From assembly GCA_905250125.1 (NCBI GenBank), contig CAJNOL010000791.1, positions 7,909-71,908 on the forward strand: a stretch of 64,000 nt of DNA, read 5' to 3'. The translations under genes and the position numbers were made by a program. The number at the start of each line of letters is the position of its first letter. The first letter of the stretch is position 1. This stretch comes from Rotaria sordida. Lineage: Eukaryota > Rotifera > Eurotatoria > Philodinida > Philodinidae. This document shows, in pieces, positions 12,426-25,741 of the stretch. The notes under the pieces are model-generated. The model did not search any database, was not told where the DNA came from, and worked only from the letters and a program-made list of their open reading frames with translations.

Positions 12426-13360
12426 ACTTCAGTTTTGTGTAAACAATCGGACTGATACAAAAAAAATTACTCATAGAACTTTTCTAAATAACTAATTTAC
12501 TCGTATCGTATGAATTTACATAGAAATAGATGTATGGAATAATTTTATATCTGATGACTTGTTTCTATATTATAATGTGTTGAAATTTTGCACAAAAACT
12601 CGAAATTTCTTTGTTTATTAAATCGATCGAACAAAAAAAAAACTTTAAATATTTATCGTAATGTAACACAGATTATAATTCATTTATAAAAAGCTTACAC
12701 ATGAACTCTCTCTCTCTAAGAAAATATTGACTATTGAATTTAAATTGACCAAATCTTTTCAAGTTTTTGTAATGCGATTCATTGACTCGGAATTCGAGTT
12801 TATTTATATAAACCTTAGGATATTCATTATACATATGTTTAATGTATATTTTAAAATCTGAATAGAAATGTATACTAATTGATTGAATCTTACTCACATC
12901 AGAACAGTAGAATTTTAATTGAAATCAAATTTTTTTTTTCCATAAGTCTTCTTATTCTCAATGCAAAAGTAACATTTAAAATTTTTACCTTCGAATATAA
13001 TTTAATGAAGAAAGTTCATTCTTTGATGATTCATCATTGAAATCAATTGGTTATTCTTTTTATCCAATCCTATAGATGTACTTATTATAGAAAAAAGAAA
13101 AAAACATTTGTTTTTCAAACTCTAAAGCATCTATAATATATATATATATATGTATATATAATTTATTTTCTATTTTAGAAATTTTGTATGACTAATCATA
13201 AAGTATTTTTCTATGAATAATTTGTCCTTTTAATGATTTTAGATAAATCGTATATAAATATTAAAAACAAATCCTTTTCTACAATCAATATATATATATA
13301 TCTTATCTTTACTTTTTTTTTTTCTTAGTTAGTTTATTATTCAATTTAAAAAAAAAACAA
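12426..13360. other. Intergenic region between RRN3 and TBCC
   Basis: AT-rich sequence with an (AT)n run near 13138-13160. RRN3 (-) and TBCC (+) are divergent, so this block probably holds both promoters and perhaps an unrecognised RRN3 first exon. No specific regulatory motif can be supported. Confidence 0.35.
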
Positions 13361-14406
13361 ATGGATCCTTCGGATGACCTTGATGAACGTAGACAACGTA
13401 AATTAGCTCAAATGTCACTTCGTGATGAAGAACGTAAATTAAATCTTCAAACAAAACAAGATGAAAGAAAATTAGTTACATCAACAAATGTAGGACGAAA
13501 ATATTTTGAACAAGAATATCCATTAATGAAAACTCAAATTGAAGATTTATTTAATCAATTATCAATTAATTATGATGAAAAATTTATACAAGAATTAGCT
13601 GATCGTTTACAAACATTAGAAAAATTTATTACTGAACATGTTGATATTTTATGTTCACGTGATATAGCTAATGCACAAAGTAATTATTATTAATTTTTTA
13701 TTAAATATCTTATCGAAAAAAAAAATATTTAGGTGATGTTATGAAACTTCGTGCACAATTACATTCATTACAATATAATACACTTTCATCAACACATCGT
13801 ATTGATTTTACAAAAATAAATGAAGATAAACCACAACAAGAACATGAAGAATTAAATTCAATATCATCATCATCATCATTAACAAATAATATAATTATTT
13901 CATCAAATACAATAAATATATCAAATAAAAATAATGAATTAATACGTTTTGATTCATTTGAACTTAATGGAAAAGATGTTGCTATTGAAAATTTAAATCA
14001 ATGTGAATTATTTCTTAAAGGTATACCATCATCATTACAAATTAAAAATCTTCATGCTTGTATACTTATTGTTGGTCCATGTTCACGTTCAATACTTATT
14101 GATCAATGTCAACAATGTGAATTTGCTTTAGCATGTCAACAATTACGTATACATACAAGTAATGAATGTGATTTTTATGTTCATATAACAGCACAACCAA
14201 TTATTGAAGATTGTCATAATTTAAGATTTGCACCTTATAATGTTGAATATAATTTAAAAGATGAACATATTAAACAAAGTGGTCTTATATGGACAAAAGA
14301 TTATTGGAATGATGTACGAGATTTTAATCATATGATTATTGGAATACCATCACCAAATTGGCAAATAATTGAAGAAGAAGAAAGAAAAGAATGGTCACTT
14401 GATTAA
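13361..14406 (+). CDS. TBCC: Tubulin-binding cofactor C (tubulin-specific chaperone C)
   Basis: Two exons, 13361-13679 and 13733-14406, with a 53-bp phase-1 intron, give 330 residues, close to the family length. TBCC acts in the cofactor C-D-E complex, stimulating GTP hydrolysis by beta-tubulin to release native alpha/beta heterodimers. The N-terminal third (about 1-120) is charged and helical, as in the TBCC spectrin-like domain. A Ser/Asn-rich linker follows (SSSSSLTNN). The C-terminal cofactor C/CAP beta-helix holds ACQQLRIHTSNECDFYVHIT, whose QLR arginine corresponds to the GAP arginine finger, and IIEDC. The tail SPNWQIIEEEER is typical of the family. The start follows an A-rich context (AAACAAATGG). 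The coding sequence looks intact. Confidence 0.93.
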
Positions 14407-14877
14407 ATGATCATTCTTTTTTTTTTTTATTCATATATTTGTTGTTTTTTTTTCGCATTCCATTGTGATAAGAAAAAAAAAGAAAAGAAAAAAAGATGGA
14501 CAATATACTTAGGATAAATAAATAAATAAATAAAAAAAAAAAAAGAATTTTTTTTTTGTGTTATTGTTTATCATTATTATCAAAATGAAAAATATTCTTT
14601 GTTCTCTTTTCTTTTTCTTCTTCTTCTTCTTCTTCTTCTCCTTTAAATTCGTATCATGTGTACTTGTTCGATTTGTTTTTCTTTCTTTTTTTTTTTTTAA
14701 TTAGTCAATACTATTTCATTTTATTGTGAAGAATCTCTAACTCTCTACTTAGATCAATTTTTGATATTAAACAAGACAAAAAAAAAACAAAACTTTTTTT
14801 TTCCGAATAGTTAAGCACAACGACAATATATAATTTTTTTTTTTTCATATGTTTTTAGATATATAACAAAATCAAAA
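14407..14877. other. TBCC-GMPS intergenic spacer with simple repeats
   Basis: Contains overlapping AATAAA signals near 14513-14532 (candidate TBCC polyadenylation), a (TTC)n tract at about 14617-14638 and poly-A/poly-T runs. The GMPS promoter presumably lies here. Confidence 0.5.
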
Positions 14878-17800
14878 ATGAATGAATCATCAGAACAATC
14901 GAATGAATATGATAAAGTTGCTATACTTGATGCTGGTTCACAATATGCTAAAGTAATTGATCGTCGTATACGTGAACTTTCAGTTTATTCTGAATTAGTA
15001 CCTTTACAAACACCTGTTAGTGAATTACTTTCACGTAAATATAAAGCTATTATTATATCGGGTAGTCCAGGTTCAGTTAATGATCCAAATCCAGTTTATT
15101 ATGATACACAATTATTTAATTGTAATTTACCAATATTAGGTATTTGTTACGGATTACAAATGTTAAATAAACAACGTGGTGGAACAATTGTACGACAATC
15201 TGGAAGAGAAGATGGACAATTTCAAGTTGAACTTGATATAATTAATTGTCCACTTTTTAAAAATATGAATAAATTAGAAAATGTTTTATTAACACATGGT
15301 GATAGTATTGAAAAACTTGGAGAAAATTTAATATCAATTGGTAAAAGTGAATCATTTATTGTAGCTTGTGCTGATCGTGAAAAACCTATTTATGGTCTTC
15401 AATTTCATCCAGAGGTAAATTAATTATATAATGAATGTTTCATATAAGTTTCAATCTTAGTTTTCTTTTCTATCTTTATCATATTCAATGATAGAGAAAT
15501 ATTTCAAGAGTAACATCTGTGCAATTAATCAAACAAAACGATATTGTATTGATTTGGCATCAATCCTTTGAGAGAGAACTATTTCGTTAATAATTGTAAC
15601 AAAGTCATTTTTATTGTTCTTTCTCTATCAAGATTGAAAAAAAAAAACAACCACTCTTACTCGTTCATTCGCTGATTGTCACTTCTGTCGTTCTGTTCTT
15701 GTTAAATATGCACAAGATGGTTCTGGAATTTGGACCAACATTTTCTCATCGGAAGTGATATCTTTTAATATTGTCACAAGTCATGTGTTATGAATGGATA
15801 TGAGTAAGATGGTCGTGGTCCCGCCAATATATACGATGATAGTTCATAGAAAAGGTAGAATTATCAATTTGAGTATACAAGTTTTTCTTTCTTACTTGAA
15901 TGTAATTACTAACTGAAAGAGTTTATCAGTTGCTAAAATCCTAACTTTTGAATGACGTGTGATGCACAATCTAAAAAGAATGTTGAATTATAATGGAAGA
16001 GATTTTAATAATTCAATTTTATAACAAAACAAATAAATTACACTGATTCATCTCTTCAAGTTCGGAATATTCACAAGAGACTTCTACTCCTTTTCATGGC
16101 TTGAAAACTTCAGTTTTTTTTCCGTGAATGCCTCTTATCCTGAAGTCATACTTGTTGCATTCCAACCAGGGTTGCTCGTATTTTTAAAGTGTGAATATTC
16201 TCGAAGTGCTGAAAGTAGTGACGGAGTAAAAACGAAACCTACCGTGATCTAACCAGTCCCACAACAGACGACCTGGTATCAGGTCATCCCTCTCCCGATC
16301 CTATTCATCTTGCAACGAAATTATCTGCTTATTTCACTTTTTGCCAGAGAAAAGCAAATACTGTTTCAAAACTCGGTTTTTGTCCAGCCTGTAAAAATTT
16401 GGTAGAAAATCGGACTTTGAGGGGGAAATCCTTGCCTCCAGCGACACTTGCTTCTAATGAGCACCGAATAAAATTCTTATTGATTACAAGTACACTAGAC
16501 AAATCTATTGAAATAAGATGTAGAAATCAACAAAAGAATAATACATTTTTTTATTAATTATACAATTAGAAACAAGCAACAACAACAGAAAAATAGAACT
16601 AGCATGTAATTGTGGATATTATCGAAGAGAAGACTTACACTCGCCCACTAGAGATCATCGGGTCCAATAATTTTTGGATCCGAGCTCTATGAGCTCTATC
16701 ACTCACATCCTATTCAGTGCTCATGGGAAGTAACTGTCGTGTTACCCTTCTATCTCACTGATTGTAAAATAATACAATTCATATCTTCTTTCATGTTGAA
16801 CAGATATTAACATTACTAAATTCTTTATTTATAATATATATAACATCATTCTTATTTGACATTTTAATATCATAACAGTTTCCTCTTTCATTAGATATTA
16901 TCATCGAATATTTTAGAATAAAATTTCTAACCGAATTTAATTCATTATATTAATTACAAATGGTTTTTTGTTTTGTTTTATATAATTATTATATTTTTTG
17001 ATCTTTAGGTTGATCTAACAGATAATGGTATGCAAATATTTAAAAATTTTCTTTTTGATATTGCACATTGTCAAGCAATATTTACAATGGGTAGTCGTAT
17101 TGAAGAAGCTTTTAGTAATATTCGATCATTTATTAAAGATCAAATAGTATTTATATTATGTAGTGGTGGTGTTGATAGTTCTGTATGTGCTGCTTTATTA
17201 ACACGTGCATTACCAACTGAACAAGTTAAAATTGTTAGTATTGATAATGGATTTTTACGACATAATGAAGGTATTGAAATACGTCAAACATTATCACAAT
17301 TTGCAAGTGTTAATTATATTGATGCTGGTCAACGTTTTGCACAAGCTAAAACATTTGTACGTGCAAAAACAACAACAACAACATTAACAAATGAATCACC
17401 GTCAATAACAACAACAACAAATATACAACGACATACATCAATGTCATCAAATTTTTTAAGTTTATATGATGCTGATGTATTACTTGAAGAAACATTACCA
17501 TTAAATGAAGAAATTGATCCTGAACATAAACGTAAAATAATTGGTGATACATTTGTTAAAGTTGTACAAGAATTTTTACGTGAGAATAATTTTACATTTG
17601 ATGATATTATTTTAGCACAAGGTACATTAAGACCTGATTTAATTGAAAGTGCATCACATTTAGCATGTCAAAGTGGTTATGCTGATGCAATTAAAACACA
17701 TCATAATGATTCACCTATGGTACGTGAATTACGTAAACGTAATCGTGTTATTGAACCATTAAAAGATTTTCATAAAGATGAAGTAAGACAAATTGGTTTA

Positions 17801-19888
17801 ACATTAGGTCTTCATCATGATGTTATTTATCGTCATCCATTTCCTGGACCTGGTTTAGCTATACGTATTTTATGTGCTGATGAACCATATATGCCAAATG
17901 AACAATTTTCTCAAACATCAACATTATTACGTACAATTGTTAATTATTCTAAAATGGTTGATAAACAATATGCATTATTACCAACATTAGATAAAATTTT
18001 TACAGAAAATGAAAAAATACTTTTAAAAACACTTACATCACCTGATCAACATGATTATACATCAGTTGTATTACCAGTAAGTTTATTTAATTCCAATCTC
18101 GATAATATCTTTCCTAGTAGTCAGGTTCATAGGGCCTAGAGTAACAACTTTTTTTATTCGTACTCCCAATTCCTGGTCTTGGTTTAAGAAAACTTCAATT
18201 GACTTTTAATCGAGTTTTGTAATGCTACGATAGGTTATTATATACTGGTAAAAATAAGGCCTACCTCTCAAAAATCGATCTTAGCCTAGGAACATTCAAA
18301 TGATATGAAATTTTCAGGATATGTTGGAACTGGTGTGGAAAGACTATGGTAAACTTTTCAGTCCGATATCATGATGTTTGAAGGAGATATTGGCCAAACA
18401 AGGGTTAAAAATAGGTCATTTGACAAATTCAGATTCATTGTAGTACAGAGCCCTTTGCTTTCTAAGACAAAAAAAAAGGAAATCGTAAGATCAATGATTC
18501 AAAAAACTCTTAAAAAATGGATGTCGAGTTATATAAATGTCCGTATATATAGTAAGAAAAAAAGCGCTCTGTACTGCAATGCATCTGTACGCGTTCTTTC
18601 AAACAAAAAAGAAATAAATATATCGACATAGAAATTTGATTTGCGTGCTCAAGAAACTGTAAACAGAGAAAAAAAATGAAAAACATTTTCTGAAAACAGC
18701 TTAGTTTTCGAATAGGGATCGACAGAAAATCTTTAAAAATTTTGTCGTTTATGAAATATCAAATGACGGACTATCTTCCTATGTATTTATCTTAGTTTCG
18801 ATTATTCTATCGAAAAGTGACCTTTTTGATGAAAGGACCTTAAATCGTTTGTTATTGGAAGCCTCTCATGTTAGTTACGCCTGAAAAATTTCAAAAACCG
18901 GGTACATTAAATGCATTTTATTTGAAGTTGCAAGATACTTGTCCCTCAGACAAACATGTTCTTAAAAATTTTCATCCTTCGGCAAGGATTTTTACATTTA
19001 AAACTTTGTTCGATCTTACATGAAAATTATCAAGTCTTCAGGATGCAGTATCCATTTTATATTAGTAGAGTCTGAAATGTTCAGTCACAAATCCAGTAGG
19101 CTCGAGCCATTGATCATTGTCTAAAGATTTCTATTTTTTCTTTTTTTTAGATTCGTAGTGTTGGTGTTCAAGGTGATGCTCGTACATATAGTTTTGCTGC
19201 AGCAATTAGTTCTAATGATGAAAAACCTAATTGGAATGAATTATTTATTCTTGCTCGATTAATAACAAAAGCATGTCATCATATCAATCGAGTTGTTTAT
19301 ATTCTTGTAAATAAATATAAAAGTTTTGATGTTTTGAAATTTTTGATTTTTTGTTTAGGGTAAAAAAATTCTTGATGCAGAAATTACACAAGTAACACGT
19401 ACATCATTAACACAAGATATTGTTGATAAAGCTCGTGCATGTGATGATCATGCTATGGTTATATTAAAACGTTATAATGCATATAGTGCATTGAGTCAAA
19501 TGCCAGTCGTATTAATTCCAATACAATTTGATAGACAAATTTATTTAAATGATCATGAAGAAATAAATAAAACAGATGAAAATATTAATGAAAGAATCAT
19601 TCCACTTACACGTCTTCGACCAATAGCTAGTAGTTTTCAACATTCAGTTGTTTTACGTACATTTCTTACAAAAGATTTTATGACTGGACGACCAGCTGTA
19701 CCTGGTGAAACATTTCCTTTTGAAATGTTAGATGATATGTGTCAAACAATTAAAAGTAATGTACCCGGTATAAGTCGAATTTTATATGATTTAACATCAA
19801 AACCACCAGGTAGAAAAATTAACATAAAATTATTTTTTTGAAATATTTTTCTTTGTTTTTTTTTTTAGCAACAACAGAATGGGAATAA
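14878..19888 (+). CDS. GMPS: GMP synthase (glutamine-hydrolysing)
   Basis: Five exons, 14878-15414, 17009-18076, 19151-19306, 19359-19809 and 19869-19888, sum to 2232 nt and 743 residues. The enzyme converts XMP, ATP and glutamine to GMP, the last step of guanine nucleotide synthesis. The class I amidotransferase domain carries the nucleophile Cys90 in GICYGLQML and the GLQFHPE His/Glu pair at about 177-179. The ATP-pyrophosphatase domain has the P-loop SGGVDSS at 231-237. GDTFVKVVQEF, ILAQGTLRPDLIES and HPFPGPGLAIRIL follow, and the C terminus ends in TTEWE as in animal GMPS. A Thr-rich insertion (about residues 295-325) adds length compared with the roughly 690-residue human enzyme. Introns 1 (1594 bp) and 2 (1074 bp) are unusually long here; the other two are 52 and 59 bp. 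AATAAA occurs near 19970. Confidence 0.95.
15415..17008. other. Long GMPS intron 1
   Basis: 1594 bp with GT...TAG ends. The part around 16130-16720 is less AT-rich than the ends and contains GGATCCGAGC-type words also seen near 7970 and 9590, suggesting inserted repeat DNA. No gene recognised. Confidence 0.45.
18077..19150. other. Long GMPS intron 2
   Basis: 1074 bp, bounded by GTAAGT and TTTTTTTTAG. No element ends or conserved reading frame recognised. Confidence 0.5.
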
Positions 19889-20231
19889 AATATTTCATTT
19901 TCATATTTAATGTACTTGTATGAAAAAAATTCAATTTACTTTTTTGTTGTATCTTAAAAAGAAAAAAAGAATAAAAGATATTTCATATGAATGCCAAAAA
20001 TACCAATGAAATAAATATAGTTTTTATTTTAATTATAGAAAAAAAAACCTAGATTAATTAATAAATATTACATTCCAAGATTTTCTATCAATGAGAAGAA
20101 GAAGTCAAAAATTCTTCACTAAGTTTCTTATATCGATACATATGATGATGTTGATGAGCTCGTTGAAATTGTTTGAAATAATTATTTGATATCTTATTCC
20201 ATAAAGAATATCATTGATAGATCAATCCATC

Positions 20232-20902
20232 ATAAAGTGGTGGAAAAGAGTTTAGAAACAACGATTTTTTTGGTTTTTTTCATAATGTTAAGCACGTAGC
20301 TCCAATCCAAATAGTGATTTTAATAGCCAATGGAGTTTTCTATCCAATACACTTTATAGAAAGATTTCACAGATGAACAATGATGGTAAGGCTCCTGAAA
20401 AAAACCGAACACTGTATTTTTCAGGTTCTAGCAGACTTTGCCAGTGCTATTTTTGAACGGTGCCGTCTCAAAGAACACAAAACTCTGAGCAAAATGAGAG
20501 GTCGTCGAATTTTCTATGACCTTCTCGTAAAAAGTTACAAGCATTACAAAAATCATGAAAAAAGGCAATTTTAGTCGATTTTAAAAAAAAATTTCGTTTT
20601 TTCATGATTTTTGTGAAGCTTGTAACTTTTTATGAGCAGGTTGTAGAAAACTCGGTGATCCCTCATCTTGCTCTTTAAGATGACACTGTTCAAAAATAGC
20701 TCTGACAAAGTCTTCTAAAAACTGAAAAATATTGTGTTTAGTTTTTTAGGAGTCTTGCCATCATTGTTCATCTGTGAAATCTTACTATAAAGTGTATTGA
20801 ATAGAAAACTCCATTGACTATTAAAATCACTATTTGGATTGGAGTTACGTGCTGAACATTATAAAAAAGTCGTTGTTTCTAAACTTTTTTCCATCACTTT
20901 AT
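20232..20902. mobile_element. Fold-back (palindromic) element of about 670 bp
   Basis: The left arm from ATAAAGTGGTGGAAAAGAG is complementary to the right arm ending CCATCACTTTAT. Inner pairs also match, e.g. CACAGATGAACAATGATGG with CCATCATTGTTCATCTGTG. Arms are about 330 bp with almost no loop, and there is no coding potential. A non-autonomous inverted-repeat transposon is the likely origin. Confidence 0.75.
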
Positions 20903-21242
20903 ATAATGCAAAAAATAAGCTGAATAAATCATCTAATTCTAATGTTGTACGAAATGTTCGATTATGATATGTCTTATGTATGAACCAAATAGATCCATGA
21001 AAAAGATATTTATGTAAAAAAACAAAAACCATGGAATAAGTTTCATATCTATATGATTTTATTGCAAAGGAAATGTGATCAAGGATGAAATGGAAGAAAA
21101 AGAAAATCAGGTGTCAGATGAGAATTACAAATAATATATTTATTTTCAAGAAAATAAAGATATTTGACTTATTCTTTCAACTGTGAATGAACGACTATCA
21201 TACTGTGCAGAATTGCTTTGTATGATTGATCGGAAACAACTA

Positions 21243-21862
21243 ACGAGGGAACATTCCCTGGTGTTGGAACGCTTTTGAGTCGGGACTTTGCACATCTTGT
21301 AGGCCTTGATGAATTATGTCTACCGTAAAAAAAGTTCGTGCCCCTAGCTTGTTCCTAGTGGGATATCGAGGTTTTAGTGAATTTTCCTATAAAACCCCAC
21401 ATTTGCAGCAAGGCCATATTTTTTAATTTTGATCTGAAACTTTGTCTACATAAACATCTCAGCTAGACTAGTTTGTATAAAAATTTTCAGAACTTTTGGA
21501 CAAAGTCTCTCCGAGATATGAAGCTCTCAACGAATAGGTCGTTTTCCATAGATAGCGTATAAAGCATGCATTTTTTGAAAGCGTCATATCTCGGAGAGAC
21601 TTTGCCCAAAAGTTTTGAAAATTTTTATGCAAACGAGTCTAGCTGAGGTGTTTATGTGGACAAAGTTTCAGATCAAAATTAAAAAATATGGCCTTGCTGC
21701 AAATGTGGGGTCTTATAGGAAAATTCACTAAAACCTCGATATCCCACTAGAAACAAGCTAGGGGCACGAACGTTTTTTACGATAGACATAATTCATCAAG
21801 GCCTACAAGATGCGCAAAGTCCAGACTCAAAAGCGTTCCAACACCTGGGAATGTTCCCTCGT
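21243..21862. mobile_element. Near-perfect palindromic element of about 620 bp
   Basis: Ends are ACGAGGGAACATTCCC and GGGAATGTTCCCTCGT. The arms match along almost their whole length, e.g. TATCTCGGAGAGACTTTG against CAAAGTCTCTCCGAGATATG. The centre is near 21550. Little divergence between arms suggests recent origin or arm-to-arm gene conversion. No reading frame. Confidence 0.8.
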
Positions 21863-22753
21863 AAGCCTAATCATACACGTATTTAATAATTTGCCTTATT
21901 CAACCAATTTTTTATCTTTTCTCGGGTCAAGCAAGTTATTATACTTTCCGTGTTCTCTCATTTAGACATTGGGAAAAATAATAAAGAAACTGACTATGCA
22001 ACAAACCTGAAAGCGGTTTTCTTCTTTGTTGTTTGTGTTTACTTTTACATTTGATGACAATAATACTGGTCGTATAATACAAAAAACAAAACAGTAAAAA
22101 TGACACATCTCATGCACGAATGTTAACTATGAGAACAACGTGTTTTTACCAGTTTTATTCATCCAATCACTGGTGACGATATTCTTTAAGTTTTTATTAC
22201 AAGCAATCTCTGTAGAATTACTTAGCATAATGAATAACCTGGTTGTGAACTCCTTAAATTGTTACTATTAGCAGATGTTTTAGAGCTAGAAAAAAGTCAA
22301 TTTTGATGAGTCGATGAACTTCACATATGTTAAAATGTTTCTTTTCCGCTTTTTTTCGATTTTTCAGCCATTTAATTTTTTCACAATTCTGTACTTTTTC
22401 TATTCTCTCATGTCTATTTTTCTATTTGTTTTACTTCACTTCCATTTCTTCTTTTCTCTTCTATCCGTATTTGATTTATTCTGTTCCTCCATGGTCCATT
22501 TTTCATTCTAATTACAAATCAGTACTTTAAGATATTGTTCTCATGTAACTTAATGAATCTTTTCATGTTCTACTTGGTTAGTTAGTTTGACTTTGTTGAT
22601 AGATATCCTTATGTCGTCTAAAACAATGTAGAAATTCTTGATTTCAGATTCACTTGCGCTATTGGAAAACGAGAGAAGGAATGTTATCCGTTGTTTGTAA
22701 GTTTCATCCGTTCGTGCTATCAAAGATGATAATGTGCATGCAAGTGTCTACAA

Positions 22754-24035
22754 CAGGCTTGCCAAATTGAAATTTCGGAAATAAGGAGTTTTTTTTATTA
22801 AAAAACAGGAGTTTACCAGGAGAATTTCTTTTATAAATCAGGAGAACAATCAGGAGTTTTTCTATTTGCAGTTAGGAGAATATTAGATGATTTTCTCGTA
22901 GAAAATTTGAATTTTCGCTCACATAAGTACTTTTGTCTCTTTCATATCAAGTTGATGATGAATAATTTAATACAAATGATATTATTTTCACTTGAGTTCT
23001 ATCACAAGTAATGTTTTTTGCTGTATATAGCAGAATCATAAAAATATTTTTTGTTTTTAGTTATATCTATTATATACACTTGGCCAGTTAATATTCTTAT
23101 CTTCATTCTTTCCAGGTTCTTTTTTATTCTGATCTACCAGTCAAAATTCTCTTTCATTGTGAAGTTCAAGCAAAAGTATTTAAATAAATTAATAGAACGA
23201 TAGAAAGACAATCATTCTTTGTTTCTTACACCACTATATGAATTGTTTACACGTACTTCTTCGCTCATTTTTGCAATGAGAGTTTTATACCGTTAATATG
23301 TTATAAAAACAAGATAAGTTAACTTTTAACAAACTAAGTTGTTTTTCTCTTAAGCCTTTTATGATCTATTAAATGAACATTTTATCGAAATGGCTATTAC
23401 TTCTGCTTCTTTTTTATTGGTGCCTTCGCTTTTTTGTTGTTGTATTATAGATCTATTCATTCTTTTCATGTTTGTAATTCCTATCAGACTTTGACAACAA
23501 AATAGCAGTACAAATCAGCCTATAGCAATTCCATACTAATAATGAAAATGAAACGCAGGAATCTTGCTTGATTATTCAAGATATTGTCCTATTCTGAGCT
23601 AAAAAGGATCCGACGTGATTTTCAAGAAATGTAAAATTCTTTCCAGATGAGAGGCATTTTGCCTGGTCATTTAAAATTTTATCTATTGATCTCTTGTCTG
23701 ATTTTCAAAATCTTATTTTTCAGACAATAACATGTACTTTTCTGCTATCTTCAGTAAAACAAGTACTTTGTATACAATTAGGTCATGTAATTGATGATTT
23801 TTTTTACAGAGAAAAATGAAATAAAAGCAAGTATTATCTTATTCGTTACTATAAGTATTAAATACTGCGATAGTTCTTTTTTTTCCTTTTAACTCTCTTA
23901 TTAGTTCAAAGTATCGCTAACAACCAAATAGGAAAAAAACTAAAAATCAGGAGAAAATGTTGAAAATCGGCTTCTGAAATCAGGAGATTTTCTATCAGGA
24001 GAAAAGTCCAAAAATCAGGAGGTTTGAAAAGCCTG
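22754..24035. mobile_element. Possible hAT-like non-autonomous element with AGGAG subterminal repeats
   Basis: The ends CAGGCTTGCCAA and (inverted) CAGGCTTTTCAA face each other 1.28 kb apart. The first 150 bp hold about six copies of AGGAG words (CAGGAGTTT, CAGGAGAAT) and the last 100 bp about four more. Clustered subterminal motifs like this are typical transposase-binding sites in hAT elements. I could not find a matching 8-bp target duplication, so the outer limits are uncertain. Confidence 0.45.
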
Positions 24036-24214
24036 AAACAGATGGATTACGTATAGAAAACTCTAGACTTTGCTAACTTTATTTTGATTAAAATTAATCA
24101 ATCTCCTCACGCAAGATATTACTTAATAAATATGAAAAACGCCAAAAAAAAATGTTGTTATCATTGCGATAGTTTAACTAAATCAACTTGTACTTCTCTA
24201 GATTCGATATCGAT

Positions 24215-25741
24215 TTAAATTATATCGTGTTCAATCAAAATTTTCAATAAATTTCTATTTCTTTTCAACTGTAATACATCGAAAACATTTTCATCTTTCA
24301 AATTTCTTCTTCGTAAATCAGATCCCATTCTGATTAAATATTCGATTAATCTATGTCGACATCCACATACTTTAAGACAAACATAAAGTAATGGATCATT
24401 GCCATCTTCATCTAATCGATGAATAAATGATGGTGATAGATTTAATAATTGTTTCACAAGTTTACATTCTTTTTTTTCTAATAGAATAAACAATAGATTT
24501 GTATTTGTTGTTAACCATGTTCTTATTGGTTTGTCATCTAACATGTCATGAAAGAATTTTCTTCTCTTTTGATTTCCAGTCAATATCCCAATAAATTTTC
24601 GACTATTCCAACATGATTGAAAAAGATTTCTTACATGTTCGTTGTAATGAATAATGAAAAGAATTATATCGAGTCGATTGCATATGATTAAATTCCCTAG
24701 AGATTTTGTAAAATTATAAGGCAACGATTCATCTGATGGCATTGACACATTTAGAATATTTTCATCAAGTACAATTTTTAATATTTCAATTTGACTTGTA
24801 TAAACAAATATTTCCTGATCAATATTAAGTTGAATTGGACTAATGAACTTGAATAAATCCACAATACTATCAATCCACCAAAATTCTCTAACACATTCAT
24901 AATTTAGACATTATAAAGTAAAAAGAAGTAAATCTACTGTAGCTTTATAATATTGAATATTAAAAGAGGTACATGATGTTTTACAATTCCAAGCATGACA
25001 TCGATAGATTAAATAGAATAGAAAGAAATAGATTACACAACCACCATTGACAACATAAGCTCGATTATGTAGAAGATTCAAATTCGAAATCACGAGTACT
25101 TTAAACATTTGAATGATGGAATTAATAAATCGTTGAGATATAGGTGAAACAGTGACAATGTTGTCTAGTAATAAAATGTTTACGGCTTCAGCAAAATTAA
25201 AGTCAAGATATTCATTGTTAGGACATGTAAGTTTAGCACCTTTGATGACAACTAATGATTCAATTCGTTTGATATTATTCATAAATTTTGAGCATTTTTT
25301 TAAATCCTTGAATATTTTCGCTAATTCCATATCGAAATTGTTAGCATCATCATCAGTAAGTTGCATACGTAAACATTGAAATTGTTTTATATTTGATTTT
25401 AACTGATCAGCTGATTGTTTATATTTATATTTGATATGAAAAACAATTAATGATTGAAGACATTGACGAAGTTGTTGATCGTTTTCTGTTATTGTCAAAG
25501 ATAATAATTGTTGAGATATGTCATGAAATACTTCTGATTTATAATAATAATCAATATTTACATCCGTGATATCCATACAGAGAAAATCAGTGAGTAAATG
25601 CATACGTTTATCGACAAGAATATTATTTATACGTTGATTTACGCCAGAAAATGTTCGAAATATTGTATAAATATCATCAGAATATCGTATAATAATCATT
25701 AGAATTTCATCAGGTAGTGTTTCAAACGTAGATGGCAACAT
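24215..25741 (-). pseudogene. F-box protein gene with ankyrin-like C-terminal half; one in-frame stop
   Basis: From ATG at 25741 the frame encodes FETLPDEILMIIIRYSDDIY, continuing IFRTFSGVNQRINNIL, a typical F-box. Such proteins recruit substrates to SCF ubiquitin ligases, and bdelloids have large families of them. The frame meets TAA at 24911-24913 after 276 codons, then continues in the same frame as CLNYECVREFWWIDS and on to TGA-type termination at 24215, about 230 more codons. The second half has ankyrin-like helices (DEDGNDPLLYVCLKVCG, HRLIEYLIRMGSDLRRRN). The two halves read as one protein of about 507 residues broken by one stop. Alternatives are an intron I could not define (poor acceptors near 24950) or a true short product. 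I favour a recently inactivated copy, with moderate confidence. Confidence 0.55.

Noticed and set aside
17346-17552. Antisense frame opposite GMPS
   Set aside because: It is a shadow of the Thr-rich insertion (ACA repeats read as TGT) in a well-supported coding exon.
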